From Sideroxydans sp. (lineage in GTDB: Bacteria > Pseudomonadota > Gammaproteobacteria > Burkholderiales > Gallionellaceae): DNA of 55,676 nucleotides. Made by a program: the position numbers and the translations under genes. The notes under the pieces were generated by a model. That model ran no database searches. It was not told where the DNA came from and was given only the letters and a program-made list of their open reading frames with translations. Where the stretch lies: positions 1-55,676 of the forward strand of contig JAQTTU010000016.1 in the NCBI GenBank assembly GCA_028710605.1, written 5' to 3'. Below, in pieces: positions 1 to 7,532 of this stretch (position 1 is the first letter of the stretch; the number at the start of each line of letters is the position of its first letter).

Positions 1-57
1 CATGAGGCTGTCGATCAACTCGGCGGGAATTGCGGGGGCTGCTTTTGCTACGGTCAT
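1..57 (-). CDS. N-terminal 19 codons of a probable IS256-family transposase (partial)
   Basis: An ATG at 55-57 (minus strand) is preceded by GAAAGGAGACGCA, a good ribosome site. The visible residues are MTVAKAAPAIPAELIDSLM; the PAELIDSL-like stretch resembles the start of Mutator-type transposases. Only 19 residues are visible, so the family call rests mainly on the adjacent terminal-repeat-like sequence. The gene continues beyond base 1. It could instead be an unrelated small gene. Confidence 0.45.
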   Translation of the reverse strand, partial: MTVAKAAPAIPAELIDSLM

Positions 58-127
58 TGCGTCTCCTTTCAAAGTGGCGGCAGTTTCCTGCCTAATGACC
101 GTTTACACAAAATTTCTTACGCCCTCA
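1..127 (-). mobile_element. End of an IS256-like insertion sequence, truncated by the window edge
   Basis: Read on the minus strand, this stretch has a terminal segment containing TTTTGTGTAAAC (about 102-113), then a GGAGA ribosome site and an ATG reading out of the window. A GTGTAAA-type terminal inverted repeat a short way before the start codon is characteristic of IS256/Mutator-type elements; that is family knowledge. The outer boundary near 120-127 is an estimate because the other end and any target duplication are outside the window. About 80 bases with no recognised gene (128-208) separate it from smpB. Confidence 0.55.
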
Positions 128-208
128 TGCCCGTGGAATTGTAATAACGAAATTGATTCACTATTCTTCGCAGTGCCCAACATTAGCAATTGCTGCCCCA
201 GAAAAATT

Positions 209-658
209 TTAACGCCGTTCCTTCTTCATTGCCTGCGCCGCCTCGCGCTTCGATTCCCGCTCTTTCTCGGTCGCACGCTTGTCATGCTCCTTCTTCCCCT
301 TCGCCAGCCCGATCTCCAGCTTCACGTGGCTGCCTTTGTAGTGCATGTCCAGCGGCATGATGGTGTAGCCTGCTCTTTGCACTTTGCCGATGAGTTTGTC
401 GATCTGGTGTTTGTGCAGCAGCAGTTTGCGCGTGCGCACGGGGTCGGGGTGGATGTGGGTGGAGGCGTTGAGCAACGGGCTGATGTGCGAGCCAAACAGG
501 TATAACGCGCCGTCTTTGATGGTGACGTAGGCTTCCTTCAATTGGGCGCGTCCGGCGCGGATGGCTTTGATTTCCCAGCCTTGCAGCATGATGCCGGCTT
601 CATATTTGTCTTCGATGAAGTATTCGTGGAAGGCTTTTTTGTTCTGGATGATGCTCAT
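209..658 (-). CDS. smpB: SsrA-binding protein SmpB
   Basis: The 149-residue product is a full-length SmpB. It binds tmRNA and delivers it to stalled ribosomes for trans-translation in the cytosol. It starts [17 protein letters not shown] and carries the family core ([15 protein letters not shown], then the KLIGKV and [17 protein letters not shown] segments) and the lysine/arginine-rich C-terminal tail that inserts near the decoding centre. It is divergent from ratA with only 65 bases between start codons, an arrangement common in beta- and gammaproteobacteria. The tmRNA gene itself is not in this window. Confidence 0.97.
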   Translation of the reverse strand: MSIIQNKKAFHEYFIEDKYEAGIMLQGWEIKAIRAGRAQLKEAYVTIKDGALYLFGSHISPLLNASTHIHPDPVRTRKLLLHKHQIDKLIGKVQRAGYTIMPLDMHYKGSHVKLEIGLAKGKKEHDKRATEKERESKREAAQAMKKERR

Positions 659-723
659 TTTTGTGAGTTTTGCTTGGGGTTGCGATATTCTACCAGCCTT
701 TGATTTTGTGGCTCGGATATGCG

Positions 724-1161
724 ATGGCCTTGGTAGAGAAAACGGTTTTGGTTGCCCACACGGCGGAGGAAATGTTCAATCTGGTGGACAGGGTGGAGGC
801 ATACCCGGAGTTTCTGCCGTGGTGTGGGGGCGGGGTGGTCAACGAGATGCGGGGCACGACCATGCATGCCACGGTGCATATCAATTATCACCACATCAAA
901 CAGCATTTTTCCACGGTGAATACGCGCAATCCGCCGCATCAGATCGACATCGCGCTGAAGGATGGGCCGTTCAAACAGCTGGACGGAATATGGCGTTTCA
1001 CGCCTTTGAGCGACGAAGCCTGTAAAATAGAATTCCGCCTGCATTACGAGTTCTCCAGCAAGTTGCTGGAAAAGCTGGTGGGGCCGGTGTTTCATCACAT
1101 TACCAACACGTTTGTGGATGCCTTCATCCGCCAAGCCGACAAAATTTACGCGAAAAAATGA
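724..1161 (+). CDS. ratA: RatA/Coq10-family START-domain protein
   Basis: This 145-residue single-domain START/polyketide-cyclase-like protein belongs to the RatA/Coq10 family. Members bind hydrophobic ligands such as ubiquinone; E. coli RatA was also reported to block 70S ribosome association. I chose the ATG at 724 ([18 protein letters not shown]) over an in-frame ATG at 670, because homologues begin here and the upstream segment would overlap the smpB promoter region. Typical motifs are [11 protein letters not shown] near residue 24 and the C-terminal helix region [16 protein letters not shown]. Its stop overlaps the next start (ATGA), so it is translationally coupled to rnfH. Function in this organism is inferred from family. 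Confidence 0.92.
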   Translation: MALVEKTVLVAHTAEEMFNLVDRVEAYPEFLPWCGGGVVNEMRGTTMHATVHINYHHIKQHFSTVNTRNPPHQIDIALKDGPFKQLDGIWRFTPLSDEACKIEFRLHYEFSSKLLEKLVGPVFHHITNTFVDAFIRQADKIYAKK

Positions 1162-1472
1162 GCGACGAAAAAATCAAAATCGAACTGGTCTATGCCTTGT
1201 CTGCCGAGCAGATATTGCTCAAACTGGAAGTGCCTCAAGGGGCGACCATCGCCGAAGCCGTCAGGTTGTCCGGCATTCTGGACAAGCATCCCGAGATTGA
1301 CCTCGACAAAGGCAAGTTCGGCATCTTCGGCAAGCTGAGCAAGACCGACACGGTGCTGCGCGAAAAAGACCGTGTCGAGATTTATCGCCCGCTGCTGGCC
1401 GATCCGAAAGAAGTGCGCCGCAGGCGCGCCGAAGAGGGCAAGGTCATGAAGAAGGGCGGCGGCGACCTCTGA
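1158..1472 (+). CDS. rnfH: RnfH family ubiquitin-fold protein (RatB)
   Basis: This 104-residue RnfH/UPF0125 protein has a small beta-grasp fold. It is the usual partner gene of ratA and was proposed as its antitoxin (RatB), although that toxin-antitoxin role is disputed. The sequence shows the typical LVYALSAEQILLKLEVP start and the IYRPLLADPKEVRRRRAEE signature at residues about 76-94, followed by a basic tail. It overlaps ratA by four bases and the following PHP gene by one base (TGATG), so ratA-rnfH-rnm form one coupled unit. Confidence 0.93.
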   Translation: MSDEKIKIELVYALSAEQILLKLEVPQGATIAEAVRLSGILDKHPEIDLDKGKFGIFGKLSKTDTVLREKDRVEIYRPLLADPKEVRRRRAEEGKVMKKGGGDL

Positions 1473-2323
1473 TGTTGAATTACGATCTGCATTGCCATTC
1501 CAATGTTTCCGACGGCACGCTCACTCCCACAGAACTGGTGACGCGCGCCGCCGCGCGCGAAGTGAAAGTGTTGGCGCTGACCGATCACGATGACGTGGCG
1601 GGCTTGGCGGAAGCCGCGCAAGCTGCCGCCGCAGCGGGCATCGAACTCATCAACGGCGTGGAAATTTCTGTTTCCTGGCGCAAGCACACGGTGCATGTGG
1701 TCGGTCTCAATATCGACCCGCAGTATCCCGAACTGGTGGAAGGGCTGCACGGCATCCGCAGCGGTCGCCGCCAGCGCGCGGAACTGATGGCCGACTCGCT
1801 GGCGCGCGCCGGTATCGGCGGTGTGCTGGCGGGCGCGCTGCGCTATTCCTCCAACCCGGACATGATAGGGCGCACCCATTTCGCGCGTTACATGGTCGAA
1901 GCCGGACACTGCAAAGATGTGCGCAGCGTGTTCAACCGCTATCTGGTCAAAGGCAAGCCGGGTTATGTGCCGCACGAATGGGGCAATTTGCAGGATGCGA
2001 TTTCGTGGATACGCGGCAGCGGCGGCATCGCGGTGCTGGCGCATCCGGGACGCTACACCGCCGGGCGCAAGGCGATGGGCAAAACGACATTGGTTGAATT
2101 GCTGGGCGAGTTCGTCGAGGCAGGCGGACAGGCCATCGAAGTGGTAAGCGGCAGCCACACGCCGCCGCAATTCGCCGAGTTCGCGCGCTACGCCAAGGAG
2201 TTCGATTTGTATTGCTCTTGCGGTTCGGATTTTCACGGGCCGGAAGAAAGTTACCGCGATGTCGGGCGACTGCCGGATTTTCCGCTGGAATGCAGGCCGG
2301 TGTGGGAAGCGTGGCAGAAATAA
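1472..2323 (+). CDS. rnm: PHP-domain phosphoesterase, RNase AM (YciV/TrpH) type
   Basis: The 283-residue PHP-domain metallophosphoesterase matches the RNase AM family (E. coli YciV/TrpH). Those enzymes trim 5' ends of rRNA and oligonucleotides and hydrolyse 3',5'-bisphosphonucleotides. Metal ligands are visible: DLHCHSNVSDG at residues 5-15, LTDHDD near 36, a VLAHPGRY segment near 188, and CGSDFHGPE near 250. It is joined to rnfH by a one-base overlap. In E. coli the homologue is next to yciO; here yciO lies downstream across a repeat block, so the association is partly kept. Confidence 0.88.
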   Translation: MLNYDLHCHSNVSDGTLTPTELVTRAAAREVKVLALTDHDDVAGLAEAAQAAAAAGIELINGVEISVSWRKHTVHVVGLNIDPQYPELVEGLHGIRSGRRQRAELMADSLARAGIGGVLAGALRYSSNPDMIGRTHFARYMVEAGHCKDVRSVFNRYLVKGKPGYVPHEWGNLQDAISWIRGSGGIAVLAHPGRYTAGRKAMGKTTLVELLGEFVEAGGQAIEVVSGSHTPPQFAEFARYAKEFDLYCSCGSDFHGPEESYRDVGRLPDFPLECRPVWEAWQK

Positions 2324-2326
2324 AAT

Positions 2327-2565
2327 GTAGGTTGGGTTAGCGGTTTCACCGCGTAACCCAACATGGGAAAAATAATTTGCTACAGAGGACACAGAAAACA
2401 CAGAGCATTCGTTGCTACTTCGCCAGAGATGCTCTTTTTTTGGGAAGACGGCGAATTGAGAAACATTCAAGTCTCTCTCTGTGTACTCTGTGATCTCTGT
2501 GGCTAATTTGGTTTTTAGATTTTTAAATTGTTGGGTTACGCGATAAAACCGCTAACCCAACCTAC
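2327..2565. repeat. Nested palindromic repeats between rnm and yciO
   Basis: The outer element is two inverted arms, GTAGGTTGGGTTAGCGG... at 2327-2362 and the complementary ...CCGCTAACCCAACCTAC at 2530-2565; the left arm is also a hairpin by itself. Inside sits a CACAGAG-family inverted repeat, with left arm about 2375-2405 (ACAGAGGACACAG) and right arm about 2473-2512 (CTCTGTGATCTCTGTGGC). The layout is as expected if one repeat inserted into another. No gene is seen here. Confidence 0.85.
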
Positions 2566-2590
2566 GGAGTCCGATTTTTAACTAGCAACC

Positions 2591-3220
2591 ATGGCACAAT
2601 TTTTCACTATCCACCCCGACAATCCGCAGCCGCGTTTAATCAAACAAGCGGCGGAGATGTTGCGCGACGGCGCGGTGATCGTGTATCCCACCGATTCCGG
2701 CTTTGCGCTCGGCTGCCATCTGGACGACAAGGATGCGGTGACGCGCATCCGCCAGATACGCGGTCTGGATGACAAACATCTGATGACGCTGATGTGCCGC
2801 GACCTTTCGGAATTGGCGAAATACGCGCGGGTCGATAACGCGCAGTTCCGCTTGCTCAAAAACAACACGCCGGGCAGCTACACGTTCATTCTGGACGCGA
2901 CCAAGGAAGTGCCGCGCCGCTTGCAACATCCCAAGCGCAGCACCGTGGGCTTGCGCATCCCGGATCATCCGATCGCGCTGGCTTTGCTGGAAGAATTGGG
3001 CGAGCCGTTACTCAGTTCCACACTGATTTTGCCGGATGCCGGGCTGCCGCTGATTGATGTGGAAGAAATACGCGAGCATCTGGAGCGCAAGGTCGAGCTG
3101 GTGATCGAAGGCGGCGCGGTCGGGCTGGAGCCGACCACCGTGATCGACCTGACCGATGCCACGCCGGTCTTGGTGCGGCGCGGCAAAGGTGAAGTGGCGC
3201 ATTTGGGAATTGAGGAATAA
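2591..3220 (+). CDS. yciO: YciO/YrdC/Sua5-family protein (YciO subgroup)
   Basis: The 209-residue YrdC-like fold protein belongs to the YciO subgroup. Sua5/YrdC proteins make threonylcarbamoyl-AMP for the t6A tRNA modification. YciO paralogues share the fold but have weak or uncertain activity in that reaction. The sequence has VIVYPTDSGFALGC (residues about 30-43), the YciO-like HLMTLMCRDLSELAKYARV segment instead of the classic KxR loop, and the LSSTLILP loop near residue 140. The length equals E. coli YciO. Linkage to the PHP-domain gene supports the subgroup call over true tsaC. Confidence 0.88.
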   Translation: MAQFFTIHPDNPQPRLIKQAAEMLRDGAVIVYPTDSGFALGCHLDDKDAVTRIRQIRGLDDKHLMTLMCRDLSELAKYARVDNAQFRLLKNNTPGSYTFILDATKEVPRRLQHPKRSTVGLRIPDHPIALALLEELGEPLLSSTLILPDAGLPLIDVEEIREHLERKVELVIEGGAVGLEPTTVIDLTDATPVLVRRGKGEVAHLGIEE

Positions 3221-3239
3221 ACCTCAACAACTTCCTTGC

Positions 3240-3363
3240 CCGCAGATTACACAGATTTTCACAGATTAAACAACACGTAACCATGTTTTCTGCGTGTCAT
3301 TCGGTTGATTTATTCCTTCTTACAGAACCGCCTGATAATCTGCGGAATCTGTGTAATCTGCGG
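3240..3363. repeat. GCAGATT-family inverted repeat
   Basis: The left arm at 3240-3268 reads CGCAGATTACACAGATT..., and the complementary right arm at about 3333-3363 ends in CTGTGTAATCTGCGGG. A unique spacer lies between them. The same family recurs as the outer arms at 35724-35977. It separates yciO from the protease gene and may act as a hairpin terminator or a passive insertion. Confidence 0.8.
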
Positions 3364-3388
3364 GCTGTACTTGTTTTTTAAGGGATAT

Positions 3389-4045
3389 ATGGACATTGAT
3401 GCACTGATACAAACCATCGCGCTGGCCGCCATTCCGGTGCTGTTCGCCATCACCATTCACGAGGCGGCGCACGGTTATGCGGCGCGCCATTTCGGCGATA
3501 TGACGGCGTATGCGCAAGGGCGCATTTCGCTCAATCCGCTACGCCATATCGACCCGGTCGGTACGGTGCTGTTGCCGCTGCTGACCTTGTTCGTGGGCGG
3601 TATTTTGTTCGGTTGGGCGAAGCCGGTGCCAGTCAATTTTTCCGCTCTGCGCCAACCCAAGAAAGATATGTTGTGGGTGGCGCTGGCCGGTCCCGCATCC
3701 AATCTGGTGATGGCTTTTTTCTGGGGGCTGATGATCAAATTGGCCATGGCGTTTCCCGGCAACTATTTCGCCGAGCCGCTAATTCGCATGGCGCAGATCG
3801 GGGTTACAATCAACGCCGTTTTGCTGGCGTTGAACCTGTTGCCGTTGCCGCCGCTGGACGGCGGGCGTATCGCCGTGAGCCTGTTGCCGCACCGTCAATC
3901 CTACAAACTGGCGCAAGTCGAACCTTACGGCATGATTATCCTGATCGCGATGGCGGTGGTGCCGATAGGCGGTCAACCGCTTCTGGGGTGGATACTGTCT
4001 CCGCTGGTGAGCGCGGTAATCCAGGTAATTGGATCAATTCTTTAA
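3389..4045 (+). CDS. Site-2 protease family (M50) membrane metalloprotease
   Basis: The 218-residue polytopic membrane protein is of the short M50 type. The zinc motif HEAAH (residues about 24-28) lies in the first helix. A conserved NLLPLPPLDGGRI motif near residue 150 supplies the third zinc ligand. About five to six hydrophobic segments are visible. The ATG at 3389 is preferred because an AGGG ribosome-like sequence precedes it and homologues start at the first helix; an in-frame upstream start would read through the repeat arm. These enzymes cleave substrates within membranes; the substrate here is unknown. Close upstream linkage to trpS and scpA is common in proteobacteria. Confidence 0.9.
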   Translation: MDIDALIQTIALAAIPVLFAITIHEAAHGYAARHFGDMTAYAQGRISLNPLRHIDPVGTVLLPLLTLFVGGILFGWAKPVPVNFSALRQPKKDMLWVALAGPASNLVMAFFWGLMIKLAMAFPGNYFAEPLIRMAQIGVTINAVLLALNLLPLPPLDGGRIAVSLLPHRQSYKLAQVEPYGMIILIAMAVVPIGGQPLLGWILSPLVSAVIQVIGSIL

Positions 4046-4067
4046 TTCTTGAATGTGAAGTTGAACT

Positions 4068-5270
4068 ATGTTTGCTGATCGCGTTTTATCTGGAATGCGC
4101 CCCACGGGCAGTCTGCACCTGGGGCATTACCACGGTGTGTTGAAAAATTGGGTGGAGATGCAGCACCAGTACGAGTGCCTGTTCTTCGTGGCCGACTGGC
4201 ACGCGCTGACCACGCATTACGACTCGCCGCAAATCATCGAGCAGAACGTGTGGGACATGGTCATCGACTGGCTGGCGGCGGGGGTCGATCCGTCGCAGGC
4301 CACGCTGTTCATCCAGTCGCGCGTGCCGGAACATGCGGAACTGAATCTGCTGCTGTCGATGATTACGCCGCTGGGCTGGCTGGAACGCGTGCCGACCTAC
4401 AAGGATCAGCAGGAGAAGCTGACCTCCAAGGATCTCACCACCTACGGCTTTCTCGGCTATCCGCTGCTGATGAGCGCGGATATTTTGATCTACCGTTCCA
4501 CCAAAGTGCCGGTGGGCGAGGACCAGGTGCCGCACCTGGAATTCACGCGCGAAATGGCGCGCCGCTTCAACCACATGTACGGGCGCGAGCCGGGCTTCGA
4601 GGAAAAAGCCGAAGCGGCCGTGAAAAAGCTGGGCGGCAAAAAAGCCAAGCTCTATTCCGAATTGCGCACGCGCTTTCAGGAGCAGGGCGACTCTGAGGCG
4701 TTGGAATCCGCCAAATCCTTGCTGGACGAACAACAGAGCCTCTCGTTGGGCGACCGCGAGCGCCTGTTCGGTTACCTCGAAGGCGGCGGCAAGATGATCC
4801 TGTCCGAGCCGCAAGCCATGCTGACGGCGGCTTCGCGCATGCCGGGACTGGACGGGCAGAAGATGTCCAAGTCCTACGGCAATACCATCAGCCTGCGTGA
4901 AGATGAAATCGAGGTCGGCAAAAAGATCAAGACCATGCCCACCGACCCGGCGCGCATCCGCCGCACCGATCCCGGCGATCCCGACAAATGCCCGGTGTGG
5001 CAACTGCATCTGGTGTATTCCAGCGACGACACCAGACAATGGGTACAGAAAGGCTGCAAGAGTGCTGGCATCGGCTGCATCGAATGCAAACAGCCGGTCA
5101 TCGCGGCGGTGCTGGAAGAACAGAAGCCGATGCGCGAACGCGCCCAACTCTATCTGGACGACCCGTCGCTGGTGCGCAACATCATCGCCGACGGCTGCGA
5201 AAAAGCGCGCAAACTGGCCGGCGAAACCATGCGCGACGTGCGCGAAGCGATGGGGCTTGGTTACAGCTAG
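4068..5270 (+). CDS. trpS: Tryptophanyl-tRNA synthetase
   Basis: The 400-residue class I synthetase charges tRNA-Trp. The HIGH motif is HLGH (residues about 17-20) and the KMSKS motif is present as GLDGQKMSKSYGN near residue 270. The protein is about 65 residues longer than the E. coli enzyme. The extra segment (about residues 165-245, rich in K/E/L) lies before the KMSKS loop and is typical of the longer betaproteobacterial form. It heads a tight run: the next gene starts 9 bases after the stop. Confidence 0.97.
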   Translation: MFADRVLSGMRPTGSLHLGHYHGVLKNWVEMQHQYECLFFVADWHALTTHYDSPQIIEQNVWDMVIDWLAAGVDPSQATLFIQSRVPEHAELNLLLSMITPLGWLERVPTYKDQQEKLTSKDLTTYGFLGYPLLMSADILIYRSTKVPVGEDQVPHLEFTREMARRFNHMYGREPGFEEKAEAAVKKLGGKKAKLYSELRTRFQEQGDSEALESAKSLLDEQQSLSLGDRERLFGYLEGGGKMILSEPQAMLTAASRMPGLDGQKMSKSYGNTISLREDEIEVGKKIKTMPTDPARIRRTDPGDPDKCPVWQLHLVYSSDDTRQWVQKGCKSAGIGCIECKQPVIAAVLEEQKPMRERAQLYLDDPSLVRNIIADGCEKARKLAGETMRDVREAMGLGYS

Positions 5271-5278
5271 GAGATAAA

Positions 5279-5599
5279 TTGATCTCAGAACAAACCATTC
5301 AGCAGGCGGTTGACAGGCTGGTCGCGGCGGCCAACCCGAGCAAGGTGATCTTGTTTGGCTCCTACGCACGCGGCGATGCGACCGAAGATTCCGATCTGGA
5401 TTTGATGGTGGTTGAGCAAAGAGTCTCAAACAAGTTTGAAGAAATGGTTCGTCTGCACAAAGTGGTCGGTGATGTTGGAATCGGTGTGGATGTGCTGGTC
5501 TATTCGGACGGGGAGGCATCAAGCCGCAGCCAAGTGCCGGGAACCGTGCTGTACTGGGCCTTCAAAGAGGGAAAGGTGCTTTATGAAGCCCGGGCATGA
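5279..5599 (+). CDS. MNT-type nucleotidyltransferase (antitoxin-like partner of HEPN)
   Basis: The 106-residue minimal nucleotidyltransferase has the catalytic motif GSYARGDATEDSDLDL at residues 27-42 (GS...R..G.....SD.D). The start is a TTG at 5279, preceded by AGGAGA with four bases of spacing; no ATG fits the conserved N-terminus. It overlaps the following HEPN gene by 17 bases, the classic MNT-HEPN order. Known MntA/HepT-type pairs act as toxin-antitoxin systems in which the nucleotidyltransferase modifies and silences the HEPN protein; that role is inferred here. The pair lies between trpS and scpA. Confidence 0.88.
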   Translation: MISEQTIQQAVDRLVAAANPSKVILFGSYARGDATEDSDLDLMVVEQRVSNKFEEMVRLHKVVGDVGIGVDVLVYSDGEASSRSQVPGTVLYWAFKEGKVLYEARA

Positions 5600-5966
5600 A
5601 GAGGCGTTGCGCTCGCTTCGGGTGGCAGATCGCGACATTGTTGCGTTCAGGGCTCTAAAAAACTCTCCCGGAGTTTCTCTCGAATCCACCTGTTTTTTTG
5701 CGCAACAGGCCATTGAAAAATGCCTGAAGGCAGTCCTGTTTGAGCGCGGCATCACATTTACACCCATACACGATTTGGCCAGACTTGCAGTGGCATTGCA
5801 GGGGCATGATATTGTCGTGCCCTGCTCTGCGGATGAATTGCGCAAGTTAAATCCTTTCGCGGTGACGTTTCGCTACGACGATACCGATATTCCGCTCATC
5901 TCTGTTGAGGTGGTGGAAAACATGGTGGACACCATGCGCCGCTGGGCGGGCGAGGTGGTGCAATGA
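5583..5966 (+). CDS. HEPN-domain protein (toxin-like partner of MNT)
   Basis: The 127-residue all-helical HEPN protein has the family signature FFAQQAIEKCLKAVLFERG followed by the conserved HDL (residues about 60-62). The compact RxxxxH RNase motif of canonical HEPN toxins is not evident: an arginine and the HDL histidine are eight positions apart. It therefore fits the PF05168-like subgroup, whose catalytic status is uncertain. It overlaps the MNT gene by 17 bases, and its stop overlaps the scpA start as ATGA, so scpA translation should depend on it. It could be a toxin or an inactive regulatory protein. Confidence 0.85.
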   Translation: MKPGHEEALRSLRVADRDIVAFRALKNSPGVSLESTCFFAQQAIEKCLKAVLFERGITFTPIHDLARLAVALQGHDIVVPCSADELRKLNPFAVTFRYDDTDIPLISVEVVENMVDTMRRWAGEVVQ

Positions 5967-6787
5967 GCGAAGCGGAAGCCCAACTCGAACCGCCAGCCAT
6001 CAATCCCGTGGCGCACGTCCACGGCGAACCGATGCTGGAGATGCCGCTGGATCTGTATATCCCGCCGGATGCGCTGGAGGTGGTGCTGGAATCGTTCCAG
6101 GGGCCGCTCGATCTGTTGCTGTACCTGATCCGCCGCCACAACCTCGATGTGCTCGACATTCCGATGGCGGCGCTCACCAGGCAATACATGGTTTACATCG
6201 AAGTGATGCAGCGTCACCGGCTGGAGCTGGCCGCCGAATATCTGCTGATGGCGGCAGTGTTGATCGAGATCAAATCGCGCATGCTGTTGCCGCGTCCGCC
6301 CAAAACCAATGATGAAGAAAGCGATGAAGACCCGCGCGCCGAGTTGATGCGCCGCCTGCTCGAATACGAGCAGATGAAATCAGCCGCGCTCAAACTGAAC
6401 GAGCTGCCGCAAGCCGGACGCGATTTCGAACTGGTGCAGGTGTTGATCGAACGCACGGTGCTGGAACGTCTGCCCAGCGTGTCGGTGGAAGACTTGCGCC
6501 ACGCCTGGCTGGCATTGCTTACCCGCGCCAAGCAGAACGCGCATCACAAAGTGCGCCGCGAAGAATTGTCGGTGCGCGAACAGATGACCAAAGTGCTGCG
6601 CCAATTGCGCAATAGCGACTACGTGTTGTTCGACAGTCTGTTTGAAATGGATGGCGGCATTCCGCTGCTGGTCGTCACCTTCATCGCCATCCTCGAACTT
6701 GCCAAAGAAAATCTGCTGGAGATCACGCAAACCGAATCCTTGGGGAACATCTATGTCCGAACTTATCGAGCCATCACCGACGACTGA
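5963..6787 (+). CDS. scpA: Segregation and condensation protein A
   Basis: The 274-residue kleisin is the ScpA subunit that bridges the SMC heads with ScpB in chromosome condensation. The diagnostic segment is FQGPLDLLLYLIRRHNLDVLDIP (read in parts, residues about 44-66), followed by LAAEYLLMAAVLIEIKSRMLLP. The N-terminal 40 residues are a variable, proline-rich extension. It starts at the ATGA shared with the HEPN gene and overlaps scpB by 35 bases. Its expression is therefore tied to the MNT/HEPN pair. Confidence 0.95.
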   Translation: MSEAEAQLEPPAINPVAHVHGEPMLEMPLDLYIPPDALEVVLESFQGPLDLLLYLIRRHNLDVLDIPMAALTRQYMVYIEVMQRHRLELAAEYLLMAAVLIEIKSRMLLPRPPKTNDEESDEDPRAELMRRLLEYEQMKSAALKLNELPQAGRDFELVQVLIERTVLERLPSVSVEDLRHAWLALLTRAKQNAHHKVRREELSVREQMTKVLRQLRNSDYVLFDSLFEMDGGIPLLVVTFIAILELAKENLLEITQTESLGNIYVRTYRAITDD

Positions 6788-7436
6788 AAATATTGTGGCC
6801 GTTCGCCCTGCGCTGCCCGAAGAGACGGACGTGCTTGTGGTTGCGACCGACTCCACAAGTACCGAACTCGTCGAAGCCGAACACGCCGTAGATGCCGTGC
6901 AACTCAAGCGCATCCTCGAAGCCGCTTTGCTCACCACACAGGAACCGCTTTCCATCGCCGAATTGAAGCGCCTCAGCGACGTGCCGCTGGAAACGAAATT
7001 CGTCGAAGAATTGCTGCAACAACTGGCGGACAAATATGCCGACAGCGGCATCGAATTGAACCGCGTCGCCAGCGGCTGGCGCTTCCGCGCACGCCCCGAA
7101 ATGCAACAACATCTGGACAAACTCAACCCGCAGAAAACGCCGCGCTACTCGCGCGCCGTGATGGAGACGCTGGCCATCATCGCCTATCGCCAACCTGTCA
7201 CGCGCGGCGACATCGAAGACATTCGCGGCGTGGCCGTCTCCTCGCAAATTTTGAAAACGCTGGAATCGCGCAATTGGATAGAAGCCATCGGCACGCGAGA
7301 CACGCCCGGCAAACCCGCGCTGTACGCCACCACCCCGCAACTGCTGGACGACCTCAACCTGCGCTCGCTGAGCGAACTGCCCGCGCTGGAAGAAATGGGT
7401 AGTCTGCTCGACCAGAGCGGGCAGGAAGAGAGTTGA
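6753..7436 (+). CDS. scpB: Segregation and condensation protein B
   Basis: The 227-residue winged-helix ScpB is the partner of ScpA in the SMC complex. Core motifs are LKRILEAALLTTQEPLS (residues about 50-66) and the second domain YSRAVMETLAIIAYRQPVTRGDIE with RGVAVSSQILKTLESRNWIE. I chose ATG 6753 (MSELIEPSPT) because the longer in-frame start would overlap scpA deeply with non-conserved sequence. The overlap with scpA is 35 bases. A 57-base palindrome follows the stop and may end the operon. Confidence 0.95.
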   Translation: MSELIEPSPTTENIVAVRPALPEETDVLVVATDSTSTELVEAEHAVDAVQLKRILEAALLTTQEPLSIAELKRLSDVPLETKFVEELLQQLADKYADSGIELNRVASGWRFRARPEMQQHLDKLNPQKTPRYSRAVMETLAIIAYRQPVTRGDIEDIRGVAVSSQILKTLESRNWIEAIGTRDTPGKPALYATTPQLLDDLNLRSLSELPALEEMGSLLDQSGQEES

Positions 7437-7450
7437 TGAATCCGGTTTGT

Positions 7451-7507
7451 GTAGGTGCGAATTCATTCGCACGATGTTCGGTCATGTGCGAATGAATTCG
7501 CACCTAC
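7451..7507. repeat. GTAGGTGCGAATTCATTCGCAC-family palindrome
   Basis: The two complementary arms start GTAGGTGCGAATTCATTCGC (7451) and end at 7507 with CGAATTCGCACCTAC, around a short spacer. The transcript would form a long stable hairpin just after scpB. Other copies are at 22102-22127, inside 24119-24370 (split) and at 55484-55541. Confidence 0.88.
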
Positions 7508-7532
7508 AAACTTTGTTGTTAGGCATTTCAGG

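Noticed and set aside
5583-5966. Canonical RNase-active HEPN toxin with RxxxxH motif
   Set aside because: The only Arg-His spacing near the HDL motif is eight positions, so RNase activity should not be assumed.
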